From: Microtetraspora fusca
Lineage (GTDB): Bacteria > Actinomycetota > Actinomycetes > Streptosporangiales > Streptosporangiaceae
Direction: 5' to 3'
DNA: 64,000 bases
Assembly (NCBI RefSeq): GCF_001570365.1
Contig: NZ_BBYK01000045.1
Location: 242,247-306,246 of the forward strand
The stretch's first letter is position 1. Each line of letters opens with the position of its first letter. Of this stretch, positions 42,684 through 51,161 are shown one piece after another. The translations under genes were made by a program, and so were the position numbers. Under the pieces are notes generated by a model. That model was not told the origin of the DNA. It searched no databases and was given only the letters and a program-made list of their open reading frames with translations.

Positions 42684-44087
42684 TCACAGGGGCGTGCGCT
42701 CGTTCCTCGGTGAGGCTTTCCGTCCCCTCCGCGTTCGCGGCGCGACCAATCGGACGAGGTACGACTCCGCACCCGAGACCCGGACGCGCTGAAGGTGCGT
42801 GGGGACGAGCTGGTGGCGGACCCCGATCGGCAGGTCGTCGAGGTCGGGAAGCAGAACCACTGCCGTCGCGCCGGGTGCGAGGACGCGGCGCAGCTCCGCC
42901 CACCAGAGCGAGGTGGACGAGGAGAGCAGCCCACTGCCGGCGACCTGCCCACCCCAGGGCGGATTGCTGAGGATCCGATCGGCGCTGCCGTCCGGCATCG
43001 GCAGACGTCCCGCGTCGGCCCGGGCGAAGACGACTCGGTTGATACTGCTGTCCGGCGTCGGCGAGCTCCCGGCATCGGCCTGGCTGAAGACGGCTGGAGC
43101 GCCGCCACTGTCCGGCGTCGGTAGCCCTTCCACTTCAGGCCAGGTGAAGAGGCCCGGGCCGACGTCGCTGTCCAGCATGGATCGCCATCTTGTGTCCGCG
43201 GTGTTGTAGCGGGCCGGATCGATGTCGCCGGCCGGTGTCAGCCGGCGTTCCGTGTCGGCGGGGAAGGCGACAGGTAACCGGGTCGCGTTGCCGTGGGATG
43301 CGCGCAGGGCGGTCACCTCCAGGTCGAAGCCGTACAGGCGAGCCTGCGGCTGCTGCGCGGTGGCCTCGATGAGCAGGGTTCCGGCGCCGCAGCAGGGGTC
43401 GACGACCGTGTGACCGGGACGGATGTCGGCCATCCGGACCATGGCGGCGGCCAGCGGCGGATGCAGGCTTCCGGGGACCGTCCGCCGCCTGTAGTCGCGC
43501 CGATGGAGCGGCCTATCGGCGATCCGCAGCATGAGAGTGGCGTGCGCGCCGTCGAGGGTGACCCGCCATCCCGCGTAGCCCGCCGGGGGAGCGGTTCCGG
43601 TACGGCGCGAGTGGTATCCGACCCCCAGCCGCCGCGCGAGGGCCCGCCCCACCGCGTCCTCGACGTCGTAGCGGTTGAAGTTCCGCCTGCCCAGAAACGA
43701 CGCCGACACTTCGATGCCGGTGATCGTGCCGGGCCCTCCCTGCCGCCGTCGCGCCCGCGCGAGCGAGTCGAGGTCGGCCAGGTCCGCGAGCCGCGAGAGC
43801 GTAGAGACGCCCTGCTTGGCGACGCCGATGTCGGCGCACCGGGCGGCCAGCAGGAACACGTCGTCGGGTGTGCGCAGCGCGACGGCCCGCGTCCGCGGGC
43901 GGCGGGTGCGGAAGTGGATCTCGCGGTGCCCCAGATAAGTGATCATGCCTGCTCCGAGCTGGAGGATCTCCGCGGCGAGGGTCGGCTCCAGCCCGTGAAC
44001 ACACCGCGCGACCAGGGTCGGCGCCGTCGACGAGACGGTGACGGAGCCGGAACGCGGTGCGGTGAAAGAGATCGCGCGAACGCGCAT
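42684..44087 (-). CDS. THUMP-like RNA methyltransferase (class I SAM-dependent)
   Basis: 467 residues. The N-terminal half (LVARCVHGLEPTLAAEILQL, FRTRRPRTRAVALRTPDDVF) resembles the ferredoxin-like/THUMP RNA-binding module of TrmG10/RlmL-type enzymes. The Rossmann domain has motif I VVDPCCGAGTLLIEA and motif IV ILSNPPWGGQ, the NPPW form typical of N2-guanine or N6-adenine methylation of RNA. Between motifs I and IV there is an extra stretch with a 20-residue unit repeated three times (ADAGSSPTPDSS, ADAGRLPMPDGS, and a diverged EVEGLPTPDSG). Probable substrate tRNA or rRNA guanine. Confidence 0.82.
   Translation of the reverse strand: MRVRAISFTAPRSGSVTVSSTAPTLVARCVHGLEPTLAAEILQLGAGMITYLGHREIHFRTRRPRTRAVALRTPDDVFLLAARCADIGVAKQGVSTLSRLADLADLDSLARARRRQGGPGTITGIEVSASFLGRRNFNRYDVEDAVGRALARRLGVGYHSRRTGTAPPAGYAGWRVTLDGAHATLMLRIADRPLHRRDYRRRTVPGSLHPPLAAAMVRMADIRPGHTVVDPCCGAGTLLIEATAQQPQARLYGFDLEVTALRASHGNATRLPVAFPADTERRLTPAGDIDPARYNTADTRWRSMLDSDVGPGLFTWPEVEGLPTPDSGGAPAVFSQADAGSSPTPDSSINRVVFARADAGRLPMPDGSADRILSNPPWGGQVAGSGLLSSSTSLWWAELRRVLAPGATAVVLLPDLDDLPIGVRHQLVPTHLQRVRVSGAESYLVRLVAPRTRRGRKASPRNERTPL
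42972..43151. repeat. Three 60-bp tandem repeats inside the methyltransferase gene
   Basis: The segment GAAGA(C/G) recurs at 43026, 43086 and 43146, exactly 60 bp apart, together with similar preceding bases (CTGTCCGGCGTCGG). In frame, so each unit adds 20 residues just before motif IV. Confidence 0.75.
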
Positions 44088-44356
44088 AGTGATCGTTCTT
44101 CTCCCACGTCAGCCTCGGGACGGCGCTGCGCCGCCCCGCCTCGTCGGCGACGGGTCGTTCCTCGCTTCGCCGACGGCGGTTAGCGGAGGTGGAAGGAGAA
44201 CGCGAAGTTCATGGTCCGTGATCATAGGTGTGCCGCCGCCAGGCGCTCAACTGACGACTCGAATCCGGGTGAAACGCGTCCCGTCGAAGCATCGCCGGAT
44301 TGGGGAAGAACGCGGAGTACGGGCGGATCCGGGGCTCGGCGGCGCAAGATGGACGC

Positions 44357-44944
44357 ATGCGCAGTTTCCTCGCCGTCGGCGTCGTTCTGGTGGGATTGAC
44401 CGCCGCGTGCGGCACCGGCGATCCGCCCACGCGACGAGAGGCGGCCTCCCCGGCTTCTCCCGCCGTCCCCCCGGCGTCTCCTGCCGCCGATTACGCGTCC
44501 GTACGATGCGACGAGGGGATCGGTGGGGAAGCCGCTCCTCCCGCCGATTTCCAGGTCGTCGGCGATGCGGTGGCTCTGCCGACGACCGATGTCAGGAAGG
44601 CGGCCCTGCAGGCGGCCGAGGCGAAGATGCCGGACGGAAGCCAGGGATCGTTCGCCAAGCAGGGCCTGCTCGTACGGCGCGGACGTCATGTCGAGTTGTC
44701 CGTGCCGGAGAGCCTCACCGGCCGGGCCTGGTTGGTATGGGGCAAGCCCGGCTCGCCGGGGGCGCACGTGGTGGCGGACCGGTGTCAGGAAGACAAGGAG
44801 TGGATCGTTTTTCCCGGGGGCTACCTCGTCCGCGAGGTGGGATGCCTACCGGTCCGGGTCCGGGTGGACGGCGGCGCCGTCCAGGAGGTGCGGATCGGCG
44901 TCGGCGCGCCGTGTCCGGGACAGGGGCCCGCACCGCAGATCTGA
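44357..44944 (+). CDS. Putative secreted lipoprotein
   Basis: 195 residues. Signal peptide RSFLAVGVVLVG then lipobox LTAAC (Cys near residue 17), followed by a Pro/Ala/Ser-rich linker. The body (VRCDEGIGGEAAPPADFQVV, DAVALPTTDVRKAALQAAEA, GLLVRRGRHVELSVPESLTG) has no family I recognise. Two pairs of Cys might form disulfides (RCDEG, DRCQED, VGCLPV, APCPG). ATG 44357 is chosen by the signal peptide. Confidence 0.7.
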   Translation: MRSFLAVGVVLVGLTAACGTGDPPTRREAASPASPAVPPASPAADYASVRCDEGIGGEAAPPADFQVVGDAVALPTTDVRKAALQAAEAKMPDGSQGSFAKQGLLVRRGRHVELSVPESLTGRAWLVWGKPGSPGAHVVADRCQEDKEWIVFPGGYLVREVGCLPVRVRVDGGAVQEVRIGVGAPCPGQGPAPQI

Positions 44945-45138
44945 TCGCCCGTGCCTGTCCCCTCTCTGCCTGAGGCGGCCGAAACCAAAGTCCCGCTCCG
45001 CCGCCTCTCGTCCCTCCCCGCCGGCGCACGGCCCGCGTCCCGGCCCCGTACGGCGGCCGCCGTAGGGCTTGGAGACGGCTACAGGAAGGAAAGCCATGGC
45101 TCGTGGCGTTCGCCAATGGCCAGGTCCGGCGCTCGCTG

Positions 45139-45151
45139 GTTTCCTGGAAAC
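45139..45151. promoter_or_regulatory. Palindrome GTTTCC-T-GGAAAC upstream of the permease
   Basis: A 6+1+6 perfect palindrome 39 bp before the permease start, with another TTTCC nearby. Possible operator for a purine regulator; no direct evidence. Confidence 0.35.
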
Positions 45152-45190
45152 GCCAAACATGACGCTTTCCAAAGGTAAAGAGGGGGGCCG

Positions 45191-46369
45191 GTGGCCGTCG
45201 AGCAACGCGGCATCGAGCTGGTTTCGCCGCAGGAGAGGTACGGCAGGCCCCGCGACCTGCTCTTCCTGTGGTCGGGAACGACGCTCGGAATCTTCACCCT
45301 GGTCTACGGCACGGTCGTCGTGTCGCTCGGCCTCAGCTTCCCGCAGGCGGTGGCGGCGATCGTCATCGGCAACCTGCTGGCCTTCCCGCTGGTCGGCCTG
45401 ACCAGCCTCCAGGGCCCCGCCGTCGGCACGTCCACGATGGCCGTCTCCCGCGCCGCGTACGGCCCCAAGGGCGCCCGTGCGCTGGGCTTCTTCGGGTGGC
45501 TGAACATGGTCGGCTTCGAGGCGGGCGGCATGGTGCTGATCACCTTCGCCGCGCTCGCGCTGCTGGACAAGGCGGGCGTCCACGACCAGGGCATCGGGCT
45601 CAAGGTGGCCGTGATCCTGATCGCCGCGCTGATCCAGCTCGTGCTCCCGCTCGTGGGGCACGCCGCCGTCATGAAGGCCCAGAAGTACTTCACCTGGGTG
45701 TTCGTCGCCATGTTCGCGATCATGGCCGTGCTGATCGGGCCGAAGGTGGAGATCACCGCGAGCGGTGGCGCCGACTTCGCCACGTTCACCGCCGCCGTCG
45801 CGCTGGTCATGTCCTGTGGCGGGCTCTCCTGGGCCCCGCTGGGCAGCGACTACTCCCGCTACCTCCCGCAGAACACGAGCCGCAAGGCGGTCTTCGGCTA
45901 CGCCGCGCTCGGCGGCTTCGTGCCGTACGTGCTGCTGATGACGCTGGGCGCGGCGGTGGCCACCGTGGTCAAGGACGCGGGGGACCCGATCTCGGGCCTG
46001 CCCGGCGCACTGCCCGGCTGGTTCACCGTGCCCTACCTGCTGCTCGCCATGGTGACGCTGTTCGCGGTGAACACCACCGACCTGTACTCCTCGGGCCTGA
46101 ACCTGCAGGCGGCCGGGATCAACGTCAAGCGCTGGGTCGCGGTCGTGGCCGACCTGGTGATCTGCGTCGTCATCACCTATGTCGCCGTGGTGTCCGACTC
46201 GTTCAACACCATGCTGAACACCTTCCTCGGCCTGCTGATCATCTGGCTGGCGCCGTGGGCCGGGGTCTACCTCTCCGACTGGCTGCGCCGCAGGGGCTCC
46301 TACGACGGCGCGGCGCTGTTCGACGAGAGCCCGGCGAGCCCCTACTGGGGGCGTGGCGGCATCCGCTAG
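45191..46369 (+). CDS. NCS1 family cytosine/purine permease, ended early by TAG
   Basis: 392 residues from GTG 45191. Proton-coupled nucleobase importer: LFLWSGTTLGIFTLVYGTVV (TM1), GPAVGTSTMAVSRAAYGPKG, SCGGLSWAPLGSDYSRYLPQ (the conserved SDYSRY of CodB-like proteins) and AVNTTDLYSSGLNLQAAGIN. The frame stops at TAG 46367-46369, right after YWGRGGIR. The same frame continues for 65 codons as the last two helices of the family (see 46370-46564). Family members have Trp where the TAG is. Without the last two helices, transport may be impaired. Followed by two purine deaminase-type genes. Confidence 0.85.
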   Translation: MAVEQRGIELVSPQERYGRPRDLLFLWSGTTLGIFTLVYGTVVVSLGLSFPQAVAAIVIGNLLAFPLVGLTSLQGPAVGTSTMAVSRAAYGPKGARALGFFGWLNMVGFEAGGMVLITFAALALLDKAGVHDQGIGLKVAVILIAALIQLVLPLVGHAAVMKAQKYFTWVFVAMFAIMAVLIGPKVEITASGGADFATFTAAVALVMSCGGLSWAPLGSDYSRYLPQNTSRKAVFGYAALGGFVPYVLLMTLGAAVATVVKDAGDPISGLPGALPGWFTVPYLLLAMVTLFAVNTTDLYSSGLNLQAAGINVKRWVAVVADLVICVVITYVAVVSDSFNTMLNTFLGLLIIWLAPWAGVYLSDWLRRRGSYDGAALFDESPASPYWGRGGIR

Positions 46370-46564
46370 TCCGGCATGGCCGCGCAGGTCGCCGGCATGA
46401 TCGCGGCGGCGCTGTGCATCAACTCCACCGCGTTCGTCGGCCCGATCTCGGAGGCGATGGGCGGCGCGGACTTCAGCATCTTCGCCGGGGCGATCGTGGC
46501 GGGTATCACCTATCTCGCACTGGAGCGGCGGCCCGCCATGCAGGTCGCGCCCGACGCCGCCTGA
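46370..46564 (+). pseudogene. 3' part of the permease after the in-frame TAG
   Basis: Same frame as the upstream permease. MAAQVAGMIAAALCINSTAF, VGPISEAMGGADFSIFAGAI and VAGITYLALERRP match the last two helices of NCS1/CodB proteins. An ATG at 46376 has no good ribosome site. Either readthrough of TAG, a split two-piece protein, or simple loss of function. Confidence 0.75.
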
Positions 46565-46701
46565 CGGAACCCCGCACCCGGACAGACCCGGTTAGACCCG
46601 CCAGACCTGGCCTGAACCGGTCGCGGGGAGCGGCCGGAGCCGCGCTGACCGCGCCCCGGCTCGCTCCCGCGCGACCACGACAACGAAAGGCACGACATCC
46701 G

Positions 46702-48456
46702 ATGGCCGACCGCCTCCTGCTCGACGTCGCCTACGGGCGACGCCCCGCCGACCGCATCATCACCGGCGGCACGCTGGTCAACGTGCTGACCGGCGAGACC
46801 TACCCCGCCGACGTCGCGATCAGCGGCTCGCGGATCGCGGCGGTGGGGGACCTGCCCGAGGCGCTGCGCGGTCCCGACACCGAGATCATCGACGCGCGCG
46901 GCGGCTACCTCGTGCCCGGACTGATCGACGGCCACCTGCACATCGAGTGCAGCAAGCTCTCGGTCACCAGCTTCGCCGACCTGGTCGTCCCGCTCGGCAC
47001 GACCAGCGTGGTGTCCGGCCTGGACCAGATCCTCGTCGTCGAGGGCCTGCCCGGCGTGCGGCGTTTCCTGGACGAATCCAAGAACACCGGCATGCGCATC
47101 TGGTGGGGCGCCCCCGCCAAGGCGCCGTACACCGTGCCGGAGTCGACGGTCGGCCACACCTTCGGGCCGGAGCAGCACGCGGAGGCGCACACCTGGCCGG
47201 AGTGCGTCGGCGTGTGGGAGACCGTCCAGGAGATGGTGGAGCACGGCGACCCCGCGGTCATGGACGCCCTCGACCTGGCCGAGCGGCACCGGCTGCCCGT
47301 CTTCGGCTGCGCGCCGCTCTCCGACGCCCGCCGTATCGGCGGCTTGGCCGCGGCCGGGGTGCGCCTCGACCACGAGTCGTACTCCCACGAGGAGATGCTG
47401 GAGAAGCTGCGCCTCGGCATGTACGGCATCGTCCGCGAGTCCTCGGTGGCGCACTTCCTGGACGAGAACATCCAGGTCGTGGCCAAGGTCGGCGCGCGGC
47501 GCGTGGCGTTCTGCACCGACGACGTCCACGCGGCCGACGTGCTGGCCGGCGGGCACATGGACAAGCTGGTCCGGATGGCCGTCAAGGCGGGCGTCGACCC
47601 GGTGACCGCGATCCAGATGGCCACGATCAACTGCGCCGAGATGTACCGGATCGACCACCTGGTCGGCAGCATCGCCCCCGGCCGCTTCGCCGACGTGCTG
47701 ATCGTGGACTCGCTGGAGGACTTCCGCGTCCGCGAGGTCGTGGCCGGCGGCGTCCTGGTGGCGCGCGGCGGCGCCATGATCACCCCGACGGCTCCGCCGG
47801 AGCGCGGCGCGGTGCTGCCGCTGCCCGTCCGCGAGATCGTCGCCGACGACCTCGCGCTGCGCGCGCCCGAGGGCGCCTCGCAGGTGACCGTGCTGACCAT
47901 GAACATGACGCCGGAGCAGGTCTTCGTGCGCAAGCGCCGCGACGTGACGCTGCCCGTCACCGGCGGCCTGGTCGAGCCCTCGGTGGCCGACGACGCGCTG
48001 CTGGTCACCGTGGTCGAGCGGTACGGCAAGACCGGCAACATGCCGGTCGCCATGGTGAGCGGCATGGGCCTGCGCAAGGGCGCGATCGCCACCAGCGCCG
48101 CCCCTGACGACAACAACATCATCTGCGTGGGCGCCTCGCGCGCCGACATGGCGGTCGCGGTCAACGCGGTCGTCGCGGCGGGCGGCGGCCAGGCGGTCGT
48201 GGTGAACGGCGAGGTGACGGCGCTGCTGCCGCTGCCGGTCGGCGGCATCGTCTCCGACCTGCCCGCGGCCGAGATGGCCGCCGCCGAGACCCGGATCGAC
48301 GACCTCGCCCGGGAGCTGGGCTGCGCGCTGCCCGCGCCGCTGATGTACCTGTTCTTCCTCTCGATCACCGCGATCCCGGACTACGCGATCACCGACCTCG
48401 GCCTGGTCGACTGCGTGGCCCTGGACGTCATCGACCCGATCATCTCGGAGGCCTGA
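46702..48456 (+). CDS. Adenine deaminase family amidohydrolase with altered ligands
   Basis: 584 residues. Ade-type amidohydrolase: VPGLIDGHLHIECSKLSVTS (HxH), VFGCAPLSDARRIGG, RLDHESYSHEEMLEKLRLGM (DHE), FCTDDVHAADVL (final Asp), and a C-terminal adenine deaminase domain, MVSGMGLRKGAIATSAAPDD. Compared with classical Ade, the metal-binding GHxP is GCAP, and the SVAHDSHNI stretch is SAAPDDNNI, so two or three His are replaced. It probably deaminates adenine to hypoxanthine or a related purine, but the changes suggest a different subfamily. It follows the permease and precedes another deaminase by one base. Confidence 0.85.
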   Translation: MADRLLLDVAYGRRPADRIITGGTLVNVLTGETYPADVAISGSRIAAVGDLPEALRGPDTEIIDARGGYLVPGLIDGHLHIECSKLSVTSFADLVVPLGTTSVVSGLDQILVVEGLPGVRRFLDESKNTGMRIWWGAPAKAPYTVPESTVGHTFGPEQHAEAHTWPECVGVWETVQEMVEHGDPAVMDALDLAERHRLPVFGCAPLSDARRIGGLAAAGVRLDHESYSHEEMLEKLRLGMYGIVRESSVAHFLDENIQVVAKVGARRVAFCTDDVHAADVLAGGHMDKLVRMAVKAGVDPVTAIQMATINCAEMYRIDHLVGSIAPGRFADVLIVDSLEDFRVREVVAGGVLVARGGAMITPTAPPERGAVLPLPVREIVADDLALRAPEGASQVTVLTMNMTPEQVFVRKRRDVTLPVTGGLVEPSVADDALLVTVVERYGKTGNMPVAMVSGMGLRKGAIATSAAPDDNNIICVGASRADMAVAVNAVVAAGGGQAVVVNGEVTALLPLPVGGIVSDLPAAEMAAAETRIDDLARELGCALPAPLMYLFFLSITAIPDYAITDLGLVDCVALDVIDPIISEA

Positions 48457-48457
48457 C

Positions 48458-49471
48458 ATGCCCGAGTCCATGAAGGACTTCATCGCCGGACTGCCCAAGT
48501 GCGAGCTGCACCTGCACATCGAGGGCACGCTCGAACCCGAGCTGAAGTTCGAGCTGGCGAACCGGAACGGCCTGGCCCTGCCGTACGACACGGTCGAGGA
48601 CATGCGGGCCGCCTACGACTTCGACGACCTGCCGTCGTTCCTGTCGGTGTACTACGAGGGCATGAACGTCCTGCTCACCGAGCCGGACTTCTACGACCTC
48701 GCCATGGCGTACCTGCGCAGGGCCGCCGCGCAGAACGTGCGGTACGCGGAGATCTTCTTCGACCCGCAGGCGCACACCTCGCGCGGCGTGCCGTTCGACG
48801 TGGTGATCCGCGGCCTGCGCCGGGCGCTGATCGACGCCGAGAACCAGCTCGGCGTCCGCGCCCAGCTCATCATGTGCTTCCTGCGCGACTTCCAGGCCGA
48901 GTACGCCATGGCGACGCTGCTGGAGTCGCTGCCGTACCGGGAGTGGATCGTGGGCGTCGGCCTGGACTCCGACGAGAAGGGCAACCCGCCGGCCAAGTTC
49001 GCCCCGGTGTTCGCCCGGGCCCGGCAGGAGGGCTACCTGCTGACCATGCACTGCGACGTGGACCAGGAGAACTCCACCGAGCACATCCGCCAGTGCGTCG
49101 AGGAGATCGGCGTCAACCGGATCGACCACGGCGTCAACTCCCTGGAGGACCCGAAGCTGGTCGAGGCCATCAAGGAGCGCGGGCTCGGCCTGACCGTGTG
49201 CCCGATCTCCAACGGGTACGTCACCGACTCGATGAAGACGGACGCCATCCGCCGGATGCTCGACCTGGACCTGCGCGTCACGATCAACTCCGACGACCCG
49301 GCGTACTTCACCGGTTATGTGCAGGAGAACGTGGCCGCGGTGCAGGAGGCGCTCGACCTGTCCCGTGAGGAGCTGGTGCGGCTCCAGCGCAACGCCTTCG
49401 AGATCACCTGGCTGCCGCGCCAGGTGAAGGACGCCTACCTGGCCGAGCTGGACGCCTACGCCGCGTCCTGA
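48458..49471 (+). CDS. Adenosine/adenine deaminase family protein
   Basis: 337 residues of the ADA-type TIM barrel. CELHLHIEGTLEPELKF (HxH with the metal), VRYAEIFFDPQAHTSRG, NRIDHGVNSLEDPKL (HG), and INSDDPAYFTGYVQEN (metal Asp) are as in the adenosine/adenine deaminase group. In place of the catalytic HAGE loop the protein reads MHCDVDQENS. Many actinobacterial and proteobacterial relatives with this loop deaminate adenine rather than adenosine; which substrate applies here is not decided. Starts one base after the preceding stop. Confidence 0.87.
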   Translation: MPESMKDFIAGLPKCELHLHIEGTLEPELKFELANRNGLALPYDTVEDMRAAYDFDDLPSFLSVYYEGMNVLLTEPDFYDLAMAYLRRAAAQNVRYAEIFFDPQAHTSRGVPFDVVIRGLRRALIDAENQLGVRAQLIMCFLRDFQAEYAMATLLESLPYREWIVGVGLDSDEKGNPPAKFAPVFARARQEGYLLTMHCDVDQENSTEHIRQCVEEIGVNRIDHGVNSLEDPKLVEAIKERGLGLTVCPISNGYVTDSMKTDAIRRMLDLDLRVTINSDDPAYFTGYVQENVAAVQEALDLSREELVRLQRNAFEITWLPRQVKDAYLAELDAYAAS

Positions 49472-49483
49472 GCCCCCGCGCGC

Positions 49484-49523
49484 ACGCCCGTCCGGCCCGG
49501 TGCTTGCCTGGCCGGACGGGCGT
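49484..49523. terminator. Hairpin terminator between convergent genes
   Basis: 14-bp perfect stem ACGCCCGTCCGGCC / GGCCGGACGGGCGT with a 12-bp loop, located 12 bp after the deaminase stop and before the stop of the convergent PucR gene; likely works in both directions. Confidence 0.8.
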
Positions 49524-49550
49524 CGGCGTATCGGCCGCGGGTCCGGTGGG

Positions 49551-51098
49551 TCAGCGCATTCTGAGGGCGAGCAGGAAGTCCACCCGCTCCTCCAGCGTGT
49601 TGAGGGAGCGGCCGGTCAGCTCCTCGATCCGCTTCAGCCGGTAGCGCAGCGTGTTGACGTGGACGTGCAGCCGGTCGGCCGTGGCCGCCCACGAACCCGA
49701 CTCCTCCAGAAACGTCTCCAACGTCTCGATCAGGTCGGTCTGGTTGGCGGCGTCGTACTCCTCCAGCCGGCCGAGCAGGCGGGCGCGGAACGACCGGCGC
49801 AGGTCGCCGGGGATGGCCGCGATCAGCGATCGGTGTGAGCCGACGTCCTCGGCGGTCATCGCGCTCACCCGGTCGCGCCCCAGCGCCGCCAGGGTGCGCG
49901 CGTGCCGCGCCTCCTCGATGAGGCTGCTCAGCCCGGCCGGGCCGGTCGTCACGCTGCTCAGCCCGAGCGCGATCCGGGCCTCGCCGAGACCGGCCTCCAG
50001 GGTCCGCGCGCCGCGCAGCACGTGCTCGGCGATCTCCTCGGCGGTGTTGCCCGCGAGCGGCACGAGCGCGACCGCCTCGCCGTCCTCGCGCGCGGTGGCC
50101 ACGCCCGGCGCGAGCGGGCGCAGCAGCTCGTCGAGCACGGCGGCGCCGACCTCGTCCGCCCGTGCCACGCCCTCGATCCGCAGCGTCGCCGCCAGCAGCC
50201 CGTGCTCGGTCTCGACGTGCAGCGTGTGCAGCCGAGAGACGACCCCGGGCAGGTTGGCCTCGCCCGAGGCGAGCAGGTCGAGGAGCTGGTCGAACACGCG
50301 CCGCTCGATCCGCTGCGCGGCCTCCAGCCGGGAGCGTTCCAGCGCCACCAGCGCGGCCAGCTCCACGATCAGGTCCTCGTGTTCGCCGCCCGCGCCCGCC
50401 TGCTCCCCGGCGTACGCGAGGAACCAGTTGGCGATGCGGTGCGGCGCGCCCTTGCTGACCGGGAAGACCGACAGCACCGTGCCGTCCTCCCGCGTGGACA
50501 TGCCGGGCAGGAACCGCGCCGACAGGAACGCGTGGGCGAGCCGGGCGCGGTCGTCGGCGGCGAGCGGCTGCGACCCCACGATGACCCGGCCGGTGGCCGA
50601 CATCACCCAGCAGGGCACGTCCAGCTCTCCGGCGACGGCGGTGACCAGCTTGGTCAGGCTGCCGCCGTCCACGAGCACGCTCGCCAGCCTGCGCCGGGAG
50701 CCCTGGAGGCCGCGCGGCGCGGCGCCCAGCTCGTCGATCAGGCGGCGCAGGACGTACTCGGTGACCGCGCTGAACGGCACCTCCACCGACAGGCAGAGGA
50801 GCGGCAGGCCGGCCTCGGCGCAGGCGTCGATGAGGTCGGAGGGCGGCACCTTCAGCGCGGTGCCCGAGCAGAGCGCGGTCACACCGACCCCGACGAGCGC
50901 GGAGACGAAGCGCTGCGCGGAGTCGGGGCCGTCGTGCCAGGTCAGCTCGGTGAGGACCAGCTCTCCGGGCTTGACGAACCTGGTCGGATCGGGCAGGTCG
51001 GTGGTGGACACGCCGCGTACGCGGCGGTCGAGCAGGTCGTGGCCGGTCAGGACCTTGAACCCCAGATGGTCGACCTGGCACAGGTCCCGCAGCCGCAT
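49551..51098 (-). CDS. PucR family purine-catabolism regulator
   Basis: 515 residues. The N-terminal PucR domain is RLRDLCQVDHLGFKVLTGHD and TALCSGTALKVPPSDLIDAC. A GGDEF-like/GAF-like middle follows, and the C-terminal HTH is SLIAAIPGDLRRSFRARLLG, LIETLETFLEESGSWAATAD, RLHVHVNTLRYRLKRIEELT. Members activate purine uptake and degradation genes in response to intermediates. Its place convergent to the permease-deaminase operon makes it the likely regulator. Confidence 0.93.
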   Translation of the reverse strand: MRLRDLCQVDHLGFKVLTGHDLLDRRVRGVSTTDLPDPTRFVKPGELVLTELTWHDGPDSAQRFVSALVGVGVTALCSGTALKVPPSDLIDACAEAGLPLLCLSVEVPFSAVTEYVLRRLIDELGAAPRGLQGSRRRLASVLVDGGSLTKLVTAVAGELDVPCWVMSATGRVIVGSQPLAADDRARLAHAFLSARFLPGMSTREDGTVLSVFPVSKGAPHRIANWFLAYAGEQAGAGGEHEDLIVELAALVALERSRLEAAQRIERRVFDQLLDLLASGEANLPGVVSRLHTLHVETEHGLLAATLRIEGVARADEVGAAVLDELLRPLAPGVATAREDGEAVALVPLAGNTAEEIAEHVLRGARTLEAGLGEARIALGLSSVTTGPAGLSSLIEEARHARTLAALGRDRVSAMTAEDVGSHRSLIAAIPGDLRRSFRARLLGRLEEYDAANQTDLIETLETFLEESGSWAATADRLHVHVNTLRYRLKRIEELTGRSLNTLEERVDFLLALRMR

Positions 51099-51161
51099 TT
51101 CTCCCGATCCCGTAGCTGTCCGATTTCACCCGTCGAATGCTCTATCGAGAGTATCGGCAGC

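Noticed and set aside
44945..45190. Purine riboswitch before the permease
   Set aside because: No conserved aptamer core could be recognised; only a short palindrome is present.
46367..46369. Genome-wide recoding of TAG
   Set aside because: Several intact genes here end in TAG at their normal family length (the nitronate monooxygenase at 6367, the WYL regulator at 21999, GH15 at 35434), so TAG acts as a stop.
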